Origin: JBBPYC01 sp965218765
GTDB taxonomy: Bacteria > Pseudomonadota > Gammaproteobacteria > Burkholderiales > Burkholderiaceae_C
Direction: 5' to 3'
Length of the DNA stretch: 64,000 nt
Assembly: GCA_965218765.1 (NCBI GenBank)
Contig: CBDCLU010000002.1
Location: forward strand, 62,001 to 126,000
Positions 7,324 to 19,155 of this stretch are shown here, in pieces (position 1 is the first letter of the stretch; each line of letters opens with the position of its first letter). The translations under genes and the position numbers were made by a program. The notes below the pieces were generated by a model. It was not told the origin of the DNA. It searched no databases and saw only the letters and a program-made list of their open reading frames with translations.

Positions 7324-8343
7324 ATGACCGTCGCAGCGCCATTCATGCAGCCGCCGATGACCGCGCCTGCGGCGACAGCCACCGGTGTCCATCATTCGGT
7401 GGCGATCTTCGCGTCGCGCGAGACGCCGGCCGTGCTTGCCGCGACGATCCTGGCCGCCACGCAGGCAGCGCAACAGGCCGGCAACACGGCCGATGCGGTG
7501 ATCGACGTGCTCGTGAACGGCAATACCGCGCTGGCCGATGCAGCTGCACAGCTCGGACGCGCACGTGCGCAGCAAGCCGATCCAGTGGCGCCACGGTTGC
7601 GCATCTGGCACCTGGCGCTGGCCGACAAGGCCCATGCTTGGAACCAGTACGTCGAGACGATCTGGCCCGGGTCCGACATCGCCTTTTTCGTCGACGGTTA
7701 TGTGCGGCTCTGGCCGAGCACGATCGAGCGGCTGTCGCAGCGGTTGCAATCGTCCGCCGATGCGATCGCAGCCACCGGCGTGCCGACGGTCGGCCGCTCG
7801 GCTGCAGCCGCCAGACGGGTCATGCTGGCCGAAGGCGGCATTCAGGGCAACTGCTTTTGCATCGCCGGCAAGACGTTGCGGCAGATGCGGGAGATCGGTT
7901 TTCGGCTGCCGCTCGGCCTCTATCGCGGCGACTCCATGATCGGCGCCGTGCTGGCTTATCGCCTGGACCCGACGCAACACCAATGGGATGCAAAACGCGC
8001 GGTGCTGGTAGAGCCGGCGGCGAGCTGGGACATGCGAGCCACGCGTTGGTGGCACCCGGCCGACTGGCGCGCGTCGTTCAAGCGGCTCGATCGCCAGGCG
8101 CAGGGCACCCTGGAAAATCTGGCCATGCGCGAGCACCTGACGCTGCGCCGGCTGCTGCCACAGGCGCTGCCCGCGACGGCAGCCGAACTCGTGCTTGACT
8201 GGGCCGAACGCTGTCCGGATGCAGCGACAGCCGCGTGCCGGCGCAACGGCCGGGCCGCGCGTGCACTGGCCAACCTGCGCAACCCGCGCGACTGGACACT
8301 GGCCATCACCGCGCCGACATTGGTCGCCGACACCGCAGCCTGA
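7324..8343 (+). CDS. Glycosyltransferase family 2-like protein
   Basis: A 339-residue protein of probable GT-A fold. Near the N-terminus is SVAIFASRETPAVLAATI, typical of the first beta-alpha unit of GT2 enzymes, then VLVNGN. Residues about 100-135 read DKAHAWNQYV followed by SDIAFFVDGYVRLWP, in which the VDG of a normal DXD-type metal site is kept only in part. It may transfer a sugar to an unidentified acceptor or be a degenerate member. ATG at 7324 was chosen because frame sequence before it overlaps the TusA-like gene and looks random. No other polysaccharide genes lie nearby apart from galU at 12 kb. Confidence 0.55.
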   Translation: MTVAAPFMQPPMTAPAATATGVHHSVAIFASRETPAVLAATILAATQAAQQAGNTADAVIDVLVNGNTALADAAAQLGRARAQQADPVAPRLRIWHLALADKAHAWNQYVETIWPGSDIAFFVDGYVRLWPSTIERLSQRLQSSADAIAATGVPTVGRSAAAARRVMLAEGGIQGNCFCIAGKTLRQMREIGFRLPLGLYRGDSMIGAVLAYRLDPTQHQWDAKRAVLVEPAASWDMRATRWWHPADWRASFKRLDRQAQGTLENLAMREHLTLRRLLPQALPATAAELVLDWAERCPDAATAACRRNGRAARALANLRNPRDWTLAITAPTLVADTAA

Positions 8344-8393
8344 AACGCTGCTACGGCCGGCCGGCCGGGTGGCTCGGCCAATGCAGCCAGCGC

Positions 8394-10775
8394 CTACAAG
8401 CCGCCGAAGTCGCTCGAGGAATAGGTACCGCGCGGCTGTGCCGCTGCGCCCGCACCGCCGGTCGTGCGCTGCACGCGCGTGACGGACGAGGTCCGCCTAA
8501 GCTGCCGCAGCACGGCGCGCAAGTGTTCGCGGTCGCGCACCGCCAGCACGAAGCGCAGGTCGGTCGTGTCCTGCGCCTGGCTGTCGTCCATCACCACATG
8601 GTTGATGTTGGCTTCCGCCTTGGCCAGTGCGGCGGCGACCTGTGCGAGCACACCCTTGCCGTTGTTGACGGTGGCGACCACTCCGGCCTCGAACGTGCGC
8701 ACCGGCTCGTCCGACCAGTCCACCGTGATGAAACGCTCGCTGTCCTTGTGTTGCAGCCGCTTGGCCACGGCGCAATCGGACAGGTGCACGACCAGCCCTT
8801 CGCCCCGACCGAGATATCCGACCACCAGGTCGCCGGGCACCGGTCGGCAACAGGCGCAGAAGCTCACCGAGGCGCCTTCGCTGCCGTCGAGCAGCACGGC
8901 GCCCTGACTCACGCTTTCATGCGCGGTGTAGCGTTCGCGGCTGAGCAGCAGCGGGTTGGGCTTCGCGCCCGCTTCGCCCAACAGCAGCACCAGCCGCTTC
9001 GCCACGATGCCGGCGATGCGCTTGCCCAGGCCGATGTCGGTGAGCAGCTCGCTGCGGCTTTTGCTGCCGGTGAAACGCAGCAGCTTGTCCCAGATCGGCT
9101 GGTGCAGCTGGCCATCGACGACCGGCGGCAGGCTCTCCAGCCCTTCGGCGCGCAGTGCCTGGGTCAGCATCTTCTCACCGAGGTTCTCGCTTTCCGCCTG
9201 TTTCAGCGACTTCATGTGCTGGCGGATTTTCGAGCGCGCGCGACCGGTCCGCACGAAGCCGAGCCAGGCCGGATTCGGCTGGGATTCCGGCGCGGTCACG
9301 ACTTCGACCACGTCGCCGTTTTTCAGTTCGGTGCGCAGCGCGGCCGGCTCGCCGTTGATGCGCGCGGCAATCGTCTGATCGCCTACGTCGCTGTGGATCG
9401 CGTAGGAAAAATCCACCACCGTCGCACCGCGCGGCAGCGCGAGGATCTGGCTCTTGGGCGTGAACACGTAGACCGCATCGGGAAACAGGTCGACCCGCAC
9501 GTAGTCCCAGAACTCGGCTGCGTCGCGCGTCTCCTGCTGGATGTCGAGCAGCGACTGCAGCCACTTGGTGCCGAGCCGGTCGGCGCTCGTGCCATCTGCC
9601 TCGTGGCTCTTGTAGAGCCAATGCGCGGCCACGCCGGACTCAGCCACGATGTGCATCGACTGTGTGCGCAGCTGGAACTCGACGTTCACGCCGGACGGCC
9701 CGACCAGCGTGGTGTGCAGCGACTGGTAGCCGTTCAACTTCGGGATCGCGATGTGGTCCTTGAAACGTCCCGGCACCGGCTTGTAGAGCTGGTGCAGCAG
9801 CCCAAGGCCCGTGTAGCAGTCGATCACCGACGGCAGCACCACGCGAAAGCCATAGATGTCGTTCACCTGCGCGAAGCTCAGGTGCTTGTCGCGCATCTTG
9901 CGCCAGATCGAATAGAGCGTCTTCTCGCGGCCGTCGATGCGAATCTGCACGTCGGCCTGGCGGAACACCGACTCCACGTCCTGCGCGACCTTATGCACCA
10001 GGTCCCGCCGGCGGCTGCGCGCTTTCGCCACCGCTTTCGCCAACACCTGATGGCGCCAGGGATACAAATGCCGGAACGACAGTTCCTGCAACTCGCGGTA
10101 CGTCTGGTTCAGACCCAGTCGATGCGCGATCGGGCAGTAGATGTCGAGCGTCTCCGACGCGATGCGCCCCCACTTGCCGCGCGGCGCATCGTCAAGCGTG
10201 CGCATGTTGTGGGTCCGGTCCGCGAGCTTGACCAAAATTACGCGCACGTCGCGCGCCATCGCGAGCAGCATCTTGCGAAACGATTCGGCCTGGTTCTCCT
10301 CCCGGGTGGTGAACTGCAACCGGTCGAGTTTGGTCAGGCCGTCCACCAGATCGGCGACTTGCGCGCCGAACTTGTCGATCAGTTCGGACTTGGTGATGCC
10401 GCAGTCCTCGAGCACGTCGTGCAACAAGGCAGCGGTCAGCGCCTGTACATCCAGCTTCCAGACCGCGCATTGGGCGGCGACGGCGATCGGGTGCGTGATG
10501 TAGGGCTGGCCGCTGTGGCGCAACTGGCCCAGGTGCGCGGCGTCGGCAAACCGGTATGCACGGCGCACCTGTTCGATGCCGGCGGCATCCAGATAGTCGA
10601 GGCTTTGCGTCAGTGCGGCAAAGCTGGCCGCTGCGGCATTCGCGGCGGCTGCATTCGACAGCGGCGCATGCAGCGCATCAGCCGTGATCGGCACAGCGTG
10701 CTCATAGGCTGCATCCGAGACGGCGCTGTCTGCAACGCCACCGACAGAAACAACCGACTTGAGCACCTCGTTCAT
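8394..10775 (-). CDS. spoT: Bifunctional (p)ppGpp synthetase / hydrolase
   Basis: A 793-residue RelA/SpoT homologue that makes and degrades the stringent-response alarmone. Domains in order: HD hydrolase with an intact HDVLED at residues 119-124 and a second conserved segment LADRTHNMRTL; synthetase with GREKTLYSIWRKM and the YQSLHTT G-loop; TGS (YVFTPKSQILALPRGATVVDF); a zinc-finger-like CCRPVPGD segment; and a C-terminal ACT domain. The intact HD motif makes it SpoT/Rel-like, not the hydrolase-dead RelA type. The gene follows rpoZ and gmk on the same strand, the conserved order for spoT in proteobacteria. ATG at 10775. Confidence 0.95.
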   Translation of the reverse strand: MNEVLKSVVSVGGVADSAVSDAAYEHAVPITADALHAPLSNAAAANAAAASFAALTQSLDYLDAAGIEQVRRAYRFADAAHLGQLRHSGQPYITHPIAVAAQCAVWKLDVQALTAALLHDVLEDCGITKSELIDKFGAQVADLVDGLTKLDRLQFTTREENQAESFRKMLLAMARDVRVILVKLADRTHNMRTLDDAPRGKWGRIASETLDIYCPIAHRLGLNQTYRELQELSFRHLYPWRHQVLAKAVAKARSRRRDLVHKVAQDVESVFRQADVQIRIDGREKTLYSIWRKMRDKHLSFAQVNDIYGFRVVLPSVIDCYTGLGLLHQLYKPVPGRFKDHIAIPKLNGYQSLHTTLVGPSGVNVEFQLRTQSMHIVAESGVAAHWLYKSHEADGTSADRLGTKWLQSLLDIQQETRDAAEFWDYVRVDLFPDAVYVFTPKSQILALPRGATVVDFSYAIHSDVGDQTIAARINGEPAALRTELKNGDVVEVVTAPESQPNPAWLGFVRTGRARSKIRQHMKSLKQAESENLGEKMLTQALRAEGLESLPPVVDGQLHQPIWDKLLRFTGSKSRSELLTDIGLGKRIAGIVAKRLVLLLGEAGAKPNPLLLSRERYTAHESVSQGAVLLDGSEGASVSFCACCRPVPGDLVVGYLGRGEGLVVHLSDCAVAKRLQHKDSERFITVDWSDEPVRTFEAGVVATVNNGKGVLAQVAAALAKAEANINHVVMDDSQAQDTTDLRFVLAVRDREHLRAVLRQLRRTSSVTRVQRTTGGAGAAAQPRGTYSSSDFGGL

Positions 10776-10961
10776 GCCGCTTACTGTAACGCGGTGCGTG
10801 CAGCACGGTCACAAGCGTAACGAATGGGCATGGTGCACGAAGTGCCAGCCAAGCCGGCCAAACGCACCTGTTCAATCGCGCGAGTCAAACATCCGGCGTT
10901 GCACCGGACGGACATGTGCAGGTGGAAAAGACGAACGTGAGTGAAAGTGAAACGGGGTGAA

Positions 10962-11007
10962 GAAGGAGCACATATGAAAGAGCGTCGATCAGCGCCGCTG
11001 CTCCTTC
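10962..11007. repeat. Inverted repeat between rpoZ and spoT
   Basis: The arms GAAGGAGCA (10962-10970) and TGCTCCTTC (10999-11007) pair perfectly across a 28-base spacer. It is just after the stop of rpoZ and about 190 bases before the spoT start, in the reading direction of the minus strand. No T run follows, so termination is not evident; it may be an RNA hairpin in the rpoZ-spoT transcript. Confidence 0.4.
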
Positions 11008-11025
11008 AAGAACCAGCCGCTGCGT

Positions 11026-11229
11026 TCAGCCGGGTACTTTCTTGAGCATCTCGATGCCGACCTTGCCGGCGGCAATCTCGCGAAGCGCCGTCACGGCCGG
11101 CTTGTTGCGGGTCTCGATCTTCGGCGTGTGGCCCTGGCTCAGCATGCGGGCCCGATAGGTGGCTGCCAGCACCAACTGGAACCGGTTGGGAATGTGCTCC
11201 AGACAATCTTCGACGGTGATGCGTGCCAT
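11026..11229 (-). CDS. rpoZ: DNA-directed RNA polymerase subunit omega
   Basis: A 67-residue protein starting MARITVEDCLEHIPNRFQLV, the standard omega N-terminus, followed by AATYRARML and NKPAVTALREIAAGKVG. Omega helps fold the beta' subunit and, in proteobacteria, forms one of the ppGpp sites on RNA polymerase, which fits its position directly before spoT. ATG at 11229 has GGAG about 9 bases upstream; the longer in-frame start at 11292 would overlap the gmk-rpoZ spacer with unrelated sequence and was rejected. Confidence 0.95.
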   Translation of the reverse strand: MARITVEDCLEHIPNRFQLVLAATYRARMLSQGHTPKIETRNKPAVTALREIAAGKVGIEMLKKVPG

Positions 11230-11301
11230 GAATGAACTCCGGTAATTGCCGATACGGCCAAACAAAAAAGCTGGCAGAACCGCCAGCTTCAAAAGAAATG
11301 G

Positions 11302-11922
11302 TCAAGGGATGTTCAGCGACTGGAACGTTTCAGCGCGAACCCGTTTTTGCGCACTGAACTTGAGCCGTTGCGCATGCACGATCGTTTTCAGATCGAATAA
11401 TGCAAGCTCGAAAAGCTCATTGATGATAACAAAATCGAACTTGTGGGCCTGCACCATTTCGCTGGCGGCGTTCTTCAGACGCAGCGCGATCACGGCATCG
11501 CTGTCTTCGCCGCGGCGCTCTAGCCGGGCGCGCAACTCTTCCCAGCTCGGCGGCAGGATGAACACCAGCACCGCGTTCGCGAACGCGCGCTTGATCTGCA
11601 GCGCGCCCTGAAAGTCGATCTCGAGGATCACGTCGGCGCCCTGCACGATGCGCTCTTCGATCACGGCTTTCGAGGTGCCGTAGCGGTGCCCGTGCACCTG
11701 CGCCCATTCGACGAAGTGGTCCCCCCGCACCATGGTCTCGAACTCGGGCGGCTCGATGAAGTAGTATTCGCGCCCGTGCCGCTCCTGCCCGCGCGGCGCG
11801 CGCGTCGTGTGCGAGACCGACGGAAACACGCGCGTGTCCAGCTCCAGCAGCGCCTTGACCAGGCTTGACTTGCCCGCGCCGCTCGGAGCGGCGACCACGA
11901 ACAGGTTGCCGGGGTAATCCAT
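11302..11922 (-). CDS. gmk: Guanylate kinase
   Basis: A 206-residue kinase that converts GMP to GDP with ATP. The P-loop APSGAGKSSL lies at about residues 12-21; SHTTRAPRGQE is the GMP-binding region and GREYYFI follows. Length matches the family (about 207). It sits 72 bases upstream of rpoZ on the same strand, so nucleotide supply (GDP/GTP) and alarmone metabolism are genetically linked in gmk-rpoZ-spoT. Confidence 0.96.
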   Translation of the reverse strand: MDYPGNLFVVAAPSGAGKSSLVKALLELDTRVFPSVSHTTRAPRGQERHGREYYFIEPPEFETMVRGDHFVEWAQVHGHRYGTSKAVIEERIVQGADVILEIDFQGALQIKRAFANAVLVFILPPSWEELRARLERRGEDSDAVIALRLKNAASEMVQAHKFDFVIINELFELALFDLKTIVHAQRLKFSAQKRVRAETFQSLNIP

Positions 11923-11935
11923 GCGGATTGTCTTT

Positions 11936-12823
11936 TTAGAACTTCAATTGCCGCAGATAGTCGCGGAAATGCGCGCCGACCTGCGGGTGCTGCAGCGCGA
12001 GTTCGACAGTCGCTTCCAAAAAACCTTCCTTGCTGCCGCAATCGTAGCGCTTGCCGGCGTATTGATAGGCATAGACCGATTCGGTCTGCATCAGTCCTGC
12101 AATGCCGTCGGTGAGCTGGATTTCGCCGCCGACGCCGCGCGGCTGTCGGCGGATGCAGTCGAACACGGCCGGGGTCAGCACGTAGCGACCCGCCACCGCC
12201 ATGCGCGACGGCGCTTTGTCAGGCGCGGGTTTTTCGACCATGCCGCTGACTTTCATGAGCCGCTCGCCCGCCGATGTGCCCGCCACGATGCCGTAGCGCC
12301 TGACGTGCTCCTTTGGCACTTCCTGCACCGCGAGCACGGAGCCACCTTCGTGCGCGAACACCTCGGCCATCTGCTGCAGCACGCCCTTGCCGCCCGGCGG
12401 CCCGATCATCAGGTCATCGGCCAGGACCACTGCGAACGCATCGTCGCCAACCAGATGTTCTGCGCACAGCACCGCATGGCCGAGACCGAGCGCGCGCGAC
12501 TGCCGCACGAACGAGCACACCATGTCCTGGGGTTGCACTGACTGCGCGATCTCGAGCAGTTCGGTCTTCTCGGCTGCTTGCAACTCCGCCTCCAGTTCAT
12601 ACGCGGTATCGAAATGATCCTCGATCGAGCGCTTGCCGCGGCCCGTGATGAAGATCATGTGCCGGATGCCGGCCGCGTACGCCTCTTCGACTGCGTACTG
12701 GATCAACGGCTTGTCGACGATCGGCAGCATCTCTTTCGGGCTGGCCTTGGTCGCGGGCAGGAAGCGGGTGCCGAGGCCGGCGACCGGAAAAACGGCCTTG
12801 TCGAGACGGGTCGAAGCATTCAT
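11936..12823 (-). CDS. galU: UTP--glucose-1-phosphate uridylyltransferase
   Basis: A 295-residue nucleotidyltransferase that forms UDP-glucose from UTP and glucose 1-phosphate, feeding lipopolysaccharide and exopolysaccharide synthesis. The N-terminus has the nucleotide-binding GLGTRFLPATKASPKEML segment and the substrate motif VDKPLIQYAVEEA, and later VEKPAPDKAPS and KRYDCGSKEGFLEA. ATG at 12823 was preferred to a TTG at 12847, because it gives the normal N-terminus before KAVFPVAG. It lies 13 bases upstream of gmk on the same strand and 35 bases downstream of valS. Confidence 0.95.
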   Translation of the reverse strand: MNASTRLDKAVFPVAGLGTRFLPATKASPKEMLPIVDKPLIQYAVEEAYAAGIRHMIFITGRGKRSIEDHFDTAYELEAELQAAEKTELLEIAQSVQPQDMVCSFVRQSRALGLGHAVLCAEHLVGDDAFAVVLADDLMIGPPGGKGVLQQMAEVFAHEGGSVLAVQEVPKEHVRRYGIVAGTSAGERLMKVSGMVEKPAPDKAPSRMAVAGRYVLTPAVFDCIRRQPRGVGGEIQLTDGIAGLMQTESVYAYQYAGKRYDCGSKEGFLEATVELALQHPQVGAHFRDYLRQLKF

Positions 12824-12858
12824 AGCGAGAGGCCCTTTTATTTGCAAAATATGTTGGT

Positions 12859-15798
<2,940 letters not shown>

Positions 15799-16081
15799 GG
15801 GGTCGAGCGATCGATCGATGGAGAAAAGAGGGGGGCAGTCCAGGTAACGGCAGGTTCGCGCGGCCCCGACGGCCAGCAAGCTCGGCGACCGAATCGGCAT
15901 CTGCGCACCAGCCGACGTTGCCAGATCGTCAGGCAGGCGATTTTACTGGCGCGCCTTCACGCACCTGGCCGTCGCGGCAAGCCAGCCTAACAAACGAAAA
16001 ATTTTAGCCAAATAGCCCCGAAGCGCAGATCCCGTCTGCACGGTGCGCTACTAAAAAAATAGTCATTGCACACTGTGCGGA
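15799..16081. other. Intergenic region upstream of valS
   Basis: A 283-base gap between the valS start and the 3' end of a DUF2783 gene, both on the minus strand. It contains the AT-rich motif CTACTAAAAAAATAG at about 16048-16062, of a kind repeated in several spacers of this window. The valS promoter must lie here; I could not identify convincing -35/-10 boxes. No T-box or other leader is expected in this group and none was seen. Confidence 0.4.
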
Positions 16082-16309
16082 TCAGCCCCGTACGGCAGCG
16101 TCCGCACCAGGCGCGCTCGGCCATGCGCGCGCCGCGGCAACGCATTCAGCGAGCTGGCCCGCATCGCCGATCTGGTTTGCCAACAGCAGGATCAGCCGCG
16201 CGTTCAGCAGCGCCGAGTCGTCGGCGCTCAAGCCCTGGTGCGCATCGAGCAATTGCTCGTAGAACGTGTCGGCATCCTGCAGGTGGAGATCGGTGTTCAT
16301 CGTCGTCAT
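16082..16309 (-). CDS. DUF2783 domain-containing small protein
   Basis: A 75-residue acidic helical protein. The segment DADTFYEQLLDAHQGLSADD followed by SALLNARLILLLANQIGD fits the DUF2783 family, small proteins that almost always sit immediately after a flavin-dependent aromatic hydroxylase gene. Here its ATG overlaps the stop of such a gene by 4 bases (ATGA), which indicates translational coupling. Function is unknown; a role as an accessory subunit of the hydroxylase is a reasonable inference from linkage only. Confidence 0.85.
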   Translation of the reverse strand: MTTMNTDLHLQDADTFYEQLLDAHQGLSADDSALLNARLILLLANQIGDAGQLAECVAAARAWPSAPGADAAVRG

Positions 16310-18066
16310 GCTGCCGCCTTCGAGTCTGCCGCTGCTTGCAGGCCCAACGCGATGGCGATGCGCGCGATCAGCCGAGGGTCGATGCCGGCGCCGGTCGCTG
16401 CGAGGTAGCCGTCCGGCCGAAGCAGTGCCCAGGCCGCGCTGCGCTGGGCCCGGTCGGCCAACTGGCAGGCCGCGCGCAGGTCGCCGGCGCTGTCCTGCAC
16501 CGCCTCGCGCGCACGCAGGCCGCCTAGCGCCCGGCCATCCAGCACCTGCACGCAACGCAGCGGCGCACTGAGGGTCAATTGAACCAGCCGCGCCGCCTGC
16601 GCGCGGCCCGGCAGCGCGCCGAACCACAGCAGCAACAGGCGGCTGTCGCACCAGGTCAGCAGATCGTTCAGGCAGCCCGCGCTGCCGTCCAGCCACTGAA
16701 AGCCGACGTTCTGAACGGAGCGCCCGCCGCCGCCCTCAAGCGGGCAGACCGGCGATCTCGAATAGCGATTCGCGACCGCCATGCGCCCCGTGTTGACGAA
16801 CTGCCGTGCGAACGGATATTGCTTGGCCAGGCTGATCGACGCGTTGCGGAAGACGCGCTCGATGCCTTCCGGCGCGCGCAGGTAACGCGCGGTGCGGTTC
16901 GTGACCTGCACGTTCTCGATCGCCGCTTCGTGCCGCTCGGGCTGATAGGCGCCCAGCAGCGCGGCTGGCGCGAGCCGCTTGATCTGCGCGGCGAGCTTCC
17001 AGGCCAGGTTGTCCGCGTCTGCCACGCCGGTGTTGCCGCCGCGCGCGCCGAACGGGCTCACCACCTTCGCGGTGTCGCCGATGAAATACACGCTGCCCAC
17101 GCGCATCTGCTCGACGCACTGGCTGCGGTAGCCGTACGGGCCGACCCAGACGATTTCCACTTTCACATCCGAGCCGAACTGGCGCGCGAGCCGCTCGCGC
17201 ACCACGTCCTCGCGGCTCACGTAGGCCGAGTCCGCGTTCGGCGCCATCTGGTAATCGATGCGCCAGACCTTGTCGGCCATCAGGTGCTGCCAGACCGCGC
17301 GGCCTTCGTTGAATGGCGCTTCGATCCAGGTGTGGCGTTCGGTCGGCGGCTGATCGATGAACCGCACGTCGGCGATGCACCAGCGGTCATCGCCGCGTCT
17401 GGACCGCACCGCGGCGCCGCACCAGCCGTGGAACGGGGTGGTGCTGCCGGTCGCGTCGATCACGTGCGCGGCTTCGAGCCAGTAGCTGCCGGCCGGCGTC
17501 TCGACCTTGAGCCGCGCATGGTCGGGCATCTGCTCGAACGCGGTCACTTTCGAGCACCAGCGCAGATCGGTCCTGCCGAGCTCCACGATGCGCTCGACCA
17601 GAAAGCCTTCGATGTAGAACTGCTGGATGTTGATGAACGGCGGCTGCTGCGACAGGTTGTAGTCGCTGGCATGCCGCAGGTCAAATGCATAGACCTCGTC
17701 GTCGCCCGCGAATGTGCGCCCGACGCTCCACTGGATGCCCTTGGCCGCAATGCGCTCATAGATGCCGAGCTTGTGAAAGATTTCGAGCGACTTCTGCGTG
17801 TAGCAGATGCCGCGCGACGATGCGCCTTTCACGCCCACCGTGTTGTCCTCGTCGAGCAGCACGCAAGGCACGCCATGCCAGGCCAGCGCACATGCGAGCG
17901 TCAGCCCCGTGATGCCGCCGCCGACGATCACGATCGGGTGCCGTGGCACCTCTGCAGCGCTGAGTTCGCGCGGTTCCACGAACGCGTATTCGGGCAGCAC
18001 ATAGCCGCCGGCCTGGGCGAATTCATAGCCAGCGGCGACGGCGGCAACCGGTTCGGTGTTGAGCAT
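16306..18066 (-). CDS. FAD-dependent aromatic monooxygenase, MhpA-like
   Basis: A 586-residue group A flavoprotein hydroxylase. The FAD dinucleotide-binding GGGITGLTLACAL is at about residues 48-60; the second FAD motif is YFIGDTAKVVSPFGARGGN (GD plus the pyrimidine-contact residues), and a degenerate thioredoxin-like C-domain follows. Relatives such as MhpA hydroxylate phenolic or 3-hydroxyphenylpropionate-type substrates with NAD(P)H and O2. The ring-cleavage genes of an aromatic pathway are not adjacent; only the DUF2783 partner is. ATG at 18066 was selected over upstream in-frame starts that would run into the divergent yaaA promoter region. Confidence 0.85.
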   Translation of the reverse strand: MLNTEPVAAVAAGYEFAQAGGYVLPEYAFVEPRELSAAEVPRHPIVIVGGGITGLTLACALAWHGVPCVLLDEDNTVGVKGASSRGICYTQKSLEIFHKLGIYERIAAKGIQWSVGRTFAGDDEVYAFDLRHASDYNLSQQPPFINIQQFYIEGFLVERIVELGRTDLRWCSKVTAFEQMPDHARLKVETPAGSYWLEAAHVIDATGSTTPFHGWCGAAVRSRRGDDRWCIADVRFIDQPPTERHTWIEAPFNEGRAVWQHLMADKVWRIDYQMAPNADSAYVSREDVVRERLARQFGSDVKVEIVWVGPYGYRSQCVEQMRVGSVYFIGDTAKVVSPFGARGGNTGVADADNLAWKLAAQIKRLAPAALLGAYQPERHEAAIENVQVTNRTARYLRAPEGIERVFRNASISLAKQYPFARQFVNTGRMAVANRYSRSPVCPLEGGGGRSVQNVGFQWLDGSAGCLNDLLTWCDSRLLLLWFGALPGRAQAARLVQLTLSAPLRCVQVLDGRALGGLRAREAVQDSAGDLRAACQLADRAQRSAAWALLRPDGYLAATGAGIDPRLIARIAIALGLQAAADSKAAA

Positions 18067-18271
18067 GGACAATGGCGCTCCTGCACGAAATGGAAGGGAT
18101 GGCTCGGCATGCCGAGATGGTCGCCGCCGGCTGGCCGATCGGCACCGTCCGGCGCGGCACTCGACGCCTCGCGCATCTTCACCGATTCGGCTGCCCGCCG
18201 GGCGTCCCAATGTACCCGGGCGCGCATGGGCCGCTGCCCGCCTTGGTAACCAGCCTTGTACCATCGCACGC

Positions 18272-19057
18272 ATGTTGATGCTGTTGCTGTCGCCTGCCAA
18301 GACGATGCAGTTCGAGACCGCATTGCCGCCGGGCCTGCCGCACAGCCGGCCGCCGTTTCAGGCCGATGCGGCCGCGTTGATGGCGCAGCTGCGTGTGCAG
18401 TCCCCGGCACAGCTGGCGACGCTGATGGGCCTGAGCGAGCCGCTTGCGGTGCTCAACGCGGCGCGCCACGCACGCTGGTCGGCGCGCCAGACGGCGGCCG
18501 ATGCGCGCGCCGCTGCGTTCGCATTCGACGGGCCGGTCTATCGCGCGTTCGATGCGCGTTCGCTCGATGCCGAAGCGCGCGACTTCGCGCAGCAGCACAT
18601 CACGATCCTGAGCGGGCTCTATGGCGCGCTGCGACCACTCGACCGCGTGCAGCCGCACCGGCTGGAAATGGGCACGCGCCTGATCAGTGACCGTGGCGAC
18701 ACGCTGTATCAATTCTGGGGTACCCGAATCGCGCAGTGGCTGGATCGGCGCTGCCGCGGCCACGCGAGCCCGCTGATCGTCAACCTTGCATCGGCCGAAT
18801 ACTTCAAGGCGATCGACCGGGCCGCCTTGCGCACGCCGGTGCTCGAATGCGTGTTTCAGCAAAGCCGCAGCGACCGGCATCCGGTGATCGGCACCCTGGC
18901 CAAACGGGCCCGTGGCCTGATGGCGCGCTGGGTGGTGCAGCGGCGTGCGAGCGAAGCGGACGCGTTGCGTGCGTTCAATCTGGACGGCTACCGGTTCGCA
19001 GCAGAGGCCTCGCGTGAAAACCGGCTGGTGTTCCGCCGTGCGGCTGACTCCGCCTGA
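18272..19057 (+). CDS. yaaA: Peroxide stress protein YaaA (DUF328)
   Basis: A 261-residue member of the YaaA/DUF328 family. The N-terminus MLMLLLSPAKTMQFE and the internal segments ILSGLYGALRPLD, RLEMGTRL and NLASAEYFKAID are the conserved blocks. In E. coli YaaA is induced by OxyR and lowers free intracellular iron, limiting Fenton damage during peroxide stress. It is divergent from the flavin monooxygenase gene with about 205 bases between starts. No clear OxyR site was identified by eye. Confidence 0.92.
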   Translation: MLMLLLSPAKTMQFETALPPGLPHSRPPFQADAAALMAQLRVQSPAQLATLMGLSEPLAVLNAARHARWSARQTAADARAAAFAFDGPVYRAFDARSLDAEARDFAQQHITILSGLYGALRPLDRVQPHRLEMGTRLISDRGDTLYQFWGTRIAQWLDRRCRGHASPLIVNLASAEYFKAIDRAALRTPVLECVFQQSRSDRHPVIGTLAKRARGLMARWVVQRRASEADALRAFNLDGYRFAAEASRENRLVFRRAADSA

Positions 19058-19155
19058 ACGCAGTGGTGATCGCGCGGATCCGTCGTCACCGAGCCTCGGC
19101 GCACGCACGGCCGTGCCATCCGGTGAAGCGTTGAGGAACCTTTGAGGAATCGACC

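Noticed and set aside
8235..10820. An 861-codon open frame on the plus strand opposite spoT
   Set aside because: It is the exact antisense shadow of spoT in high-GC DNA; its translation is rich in His, Arg and Gln without any family pattern.
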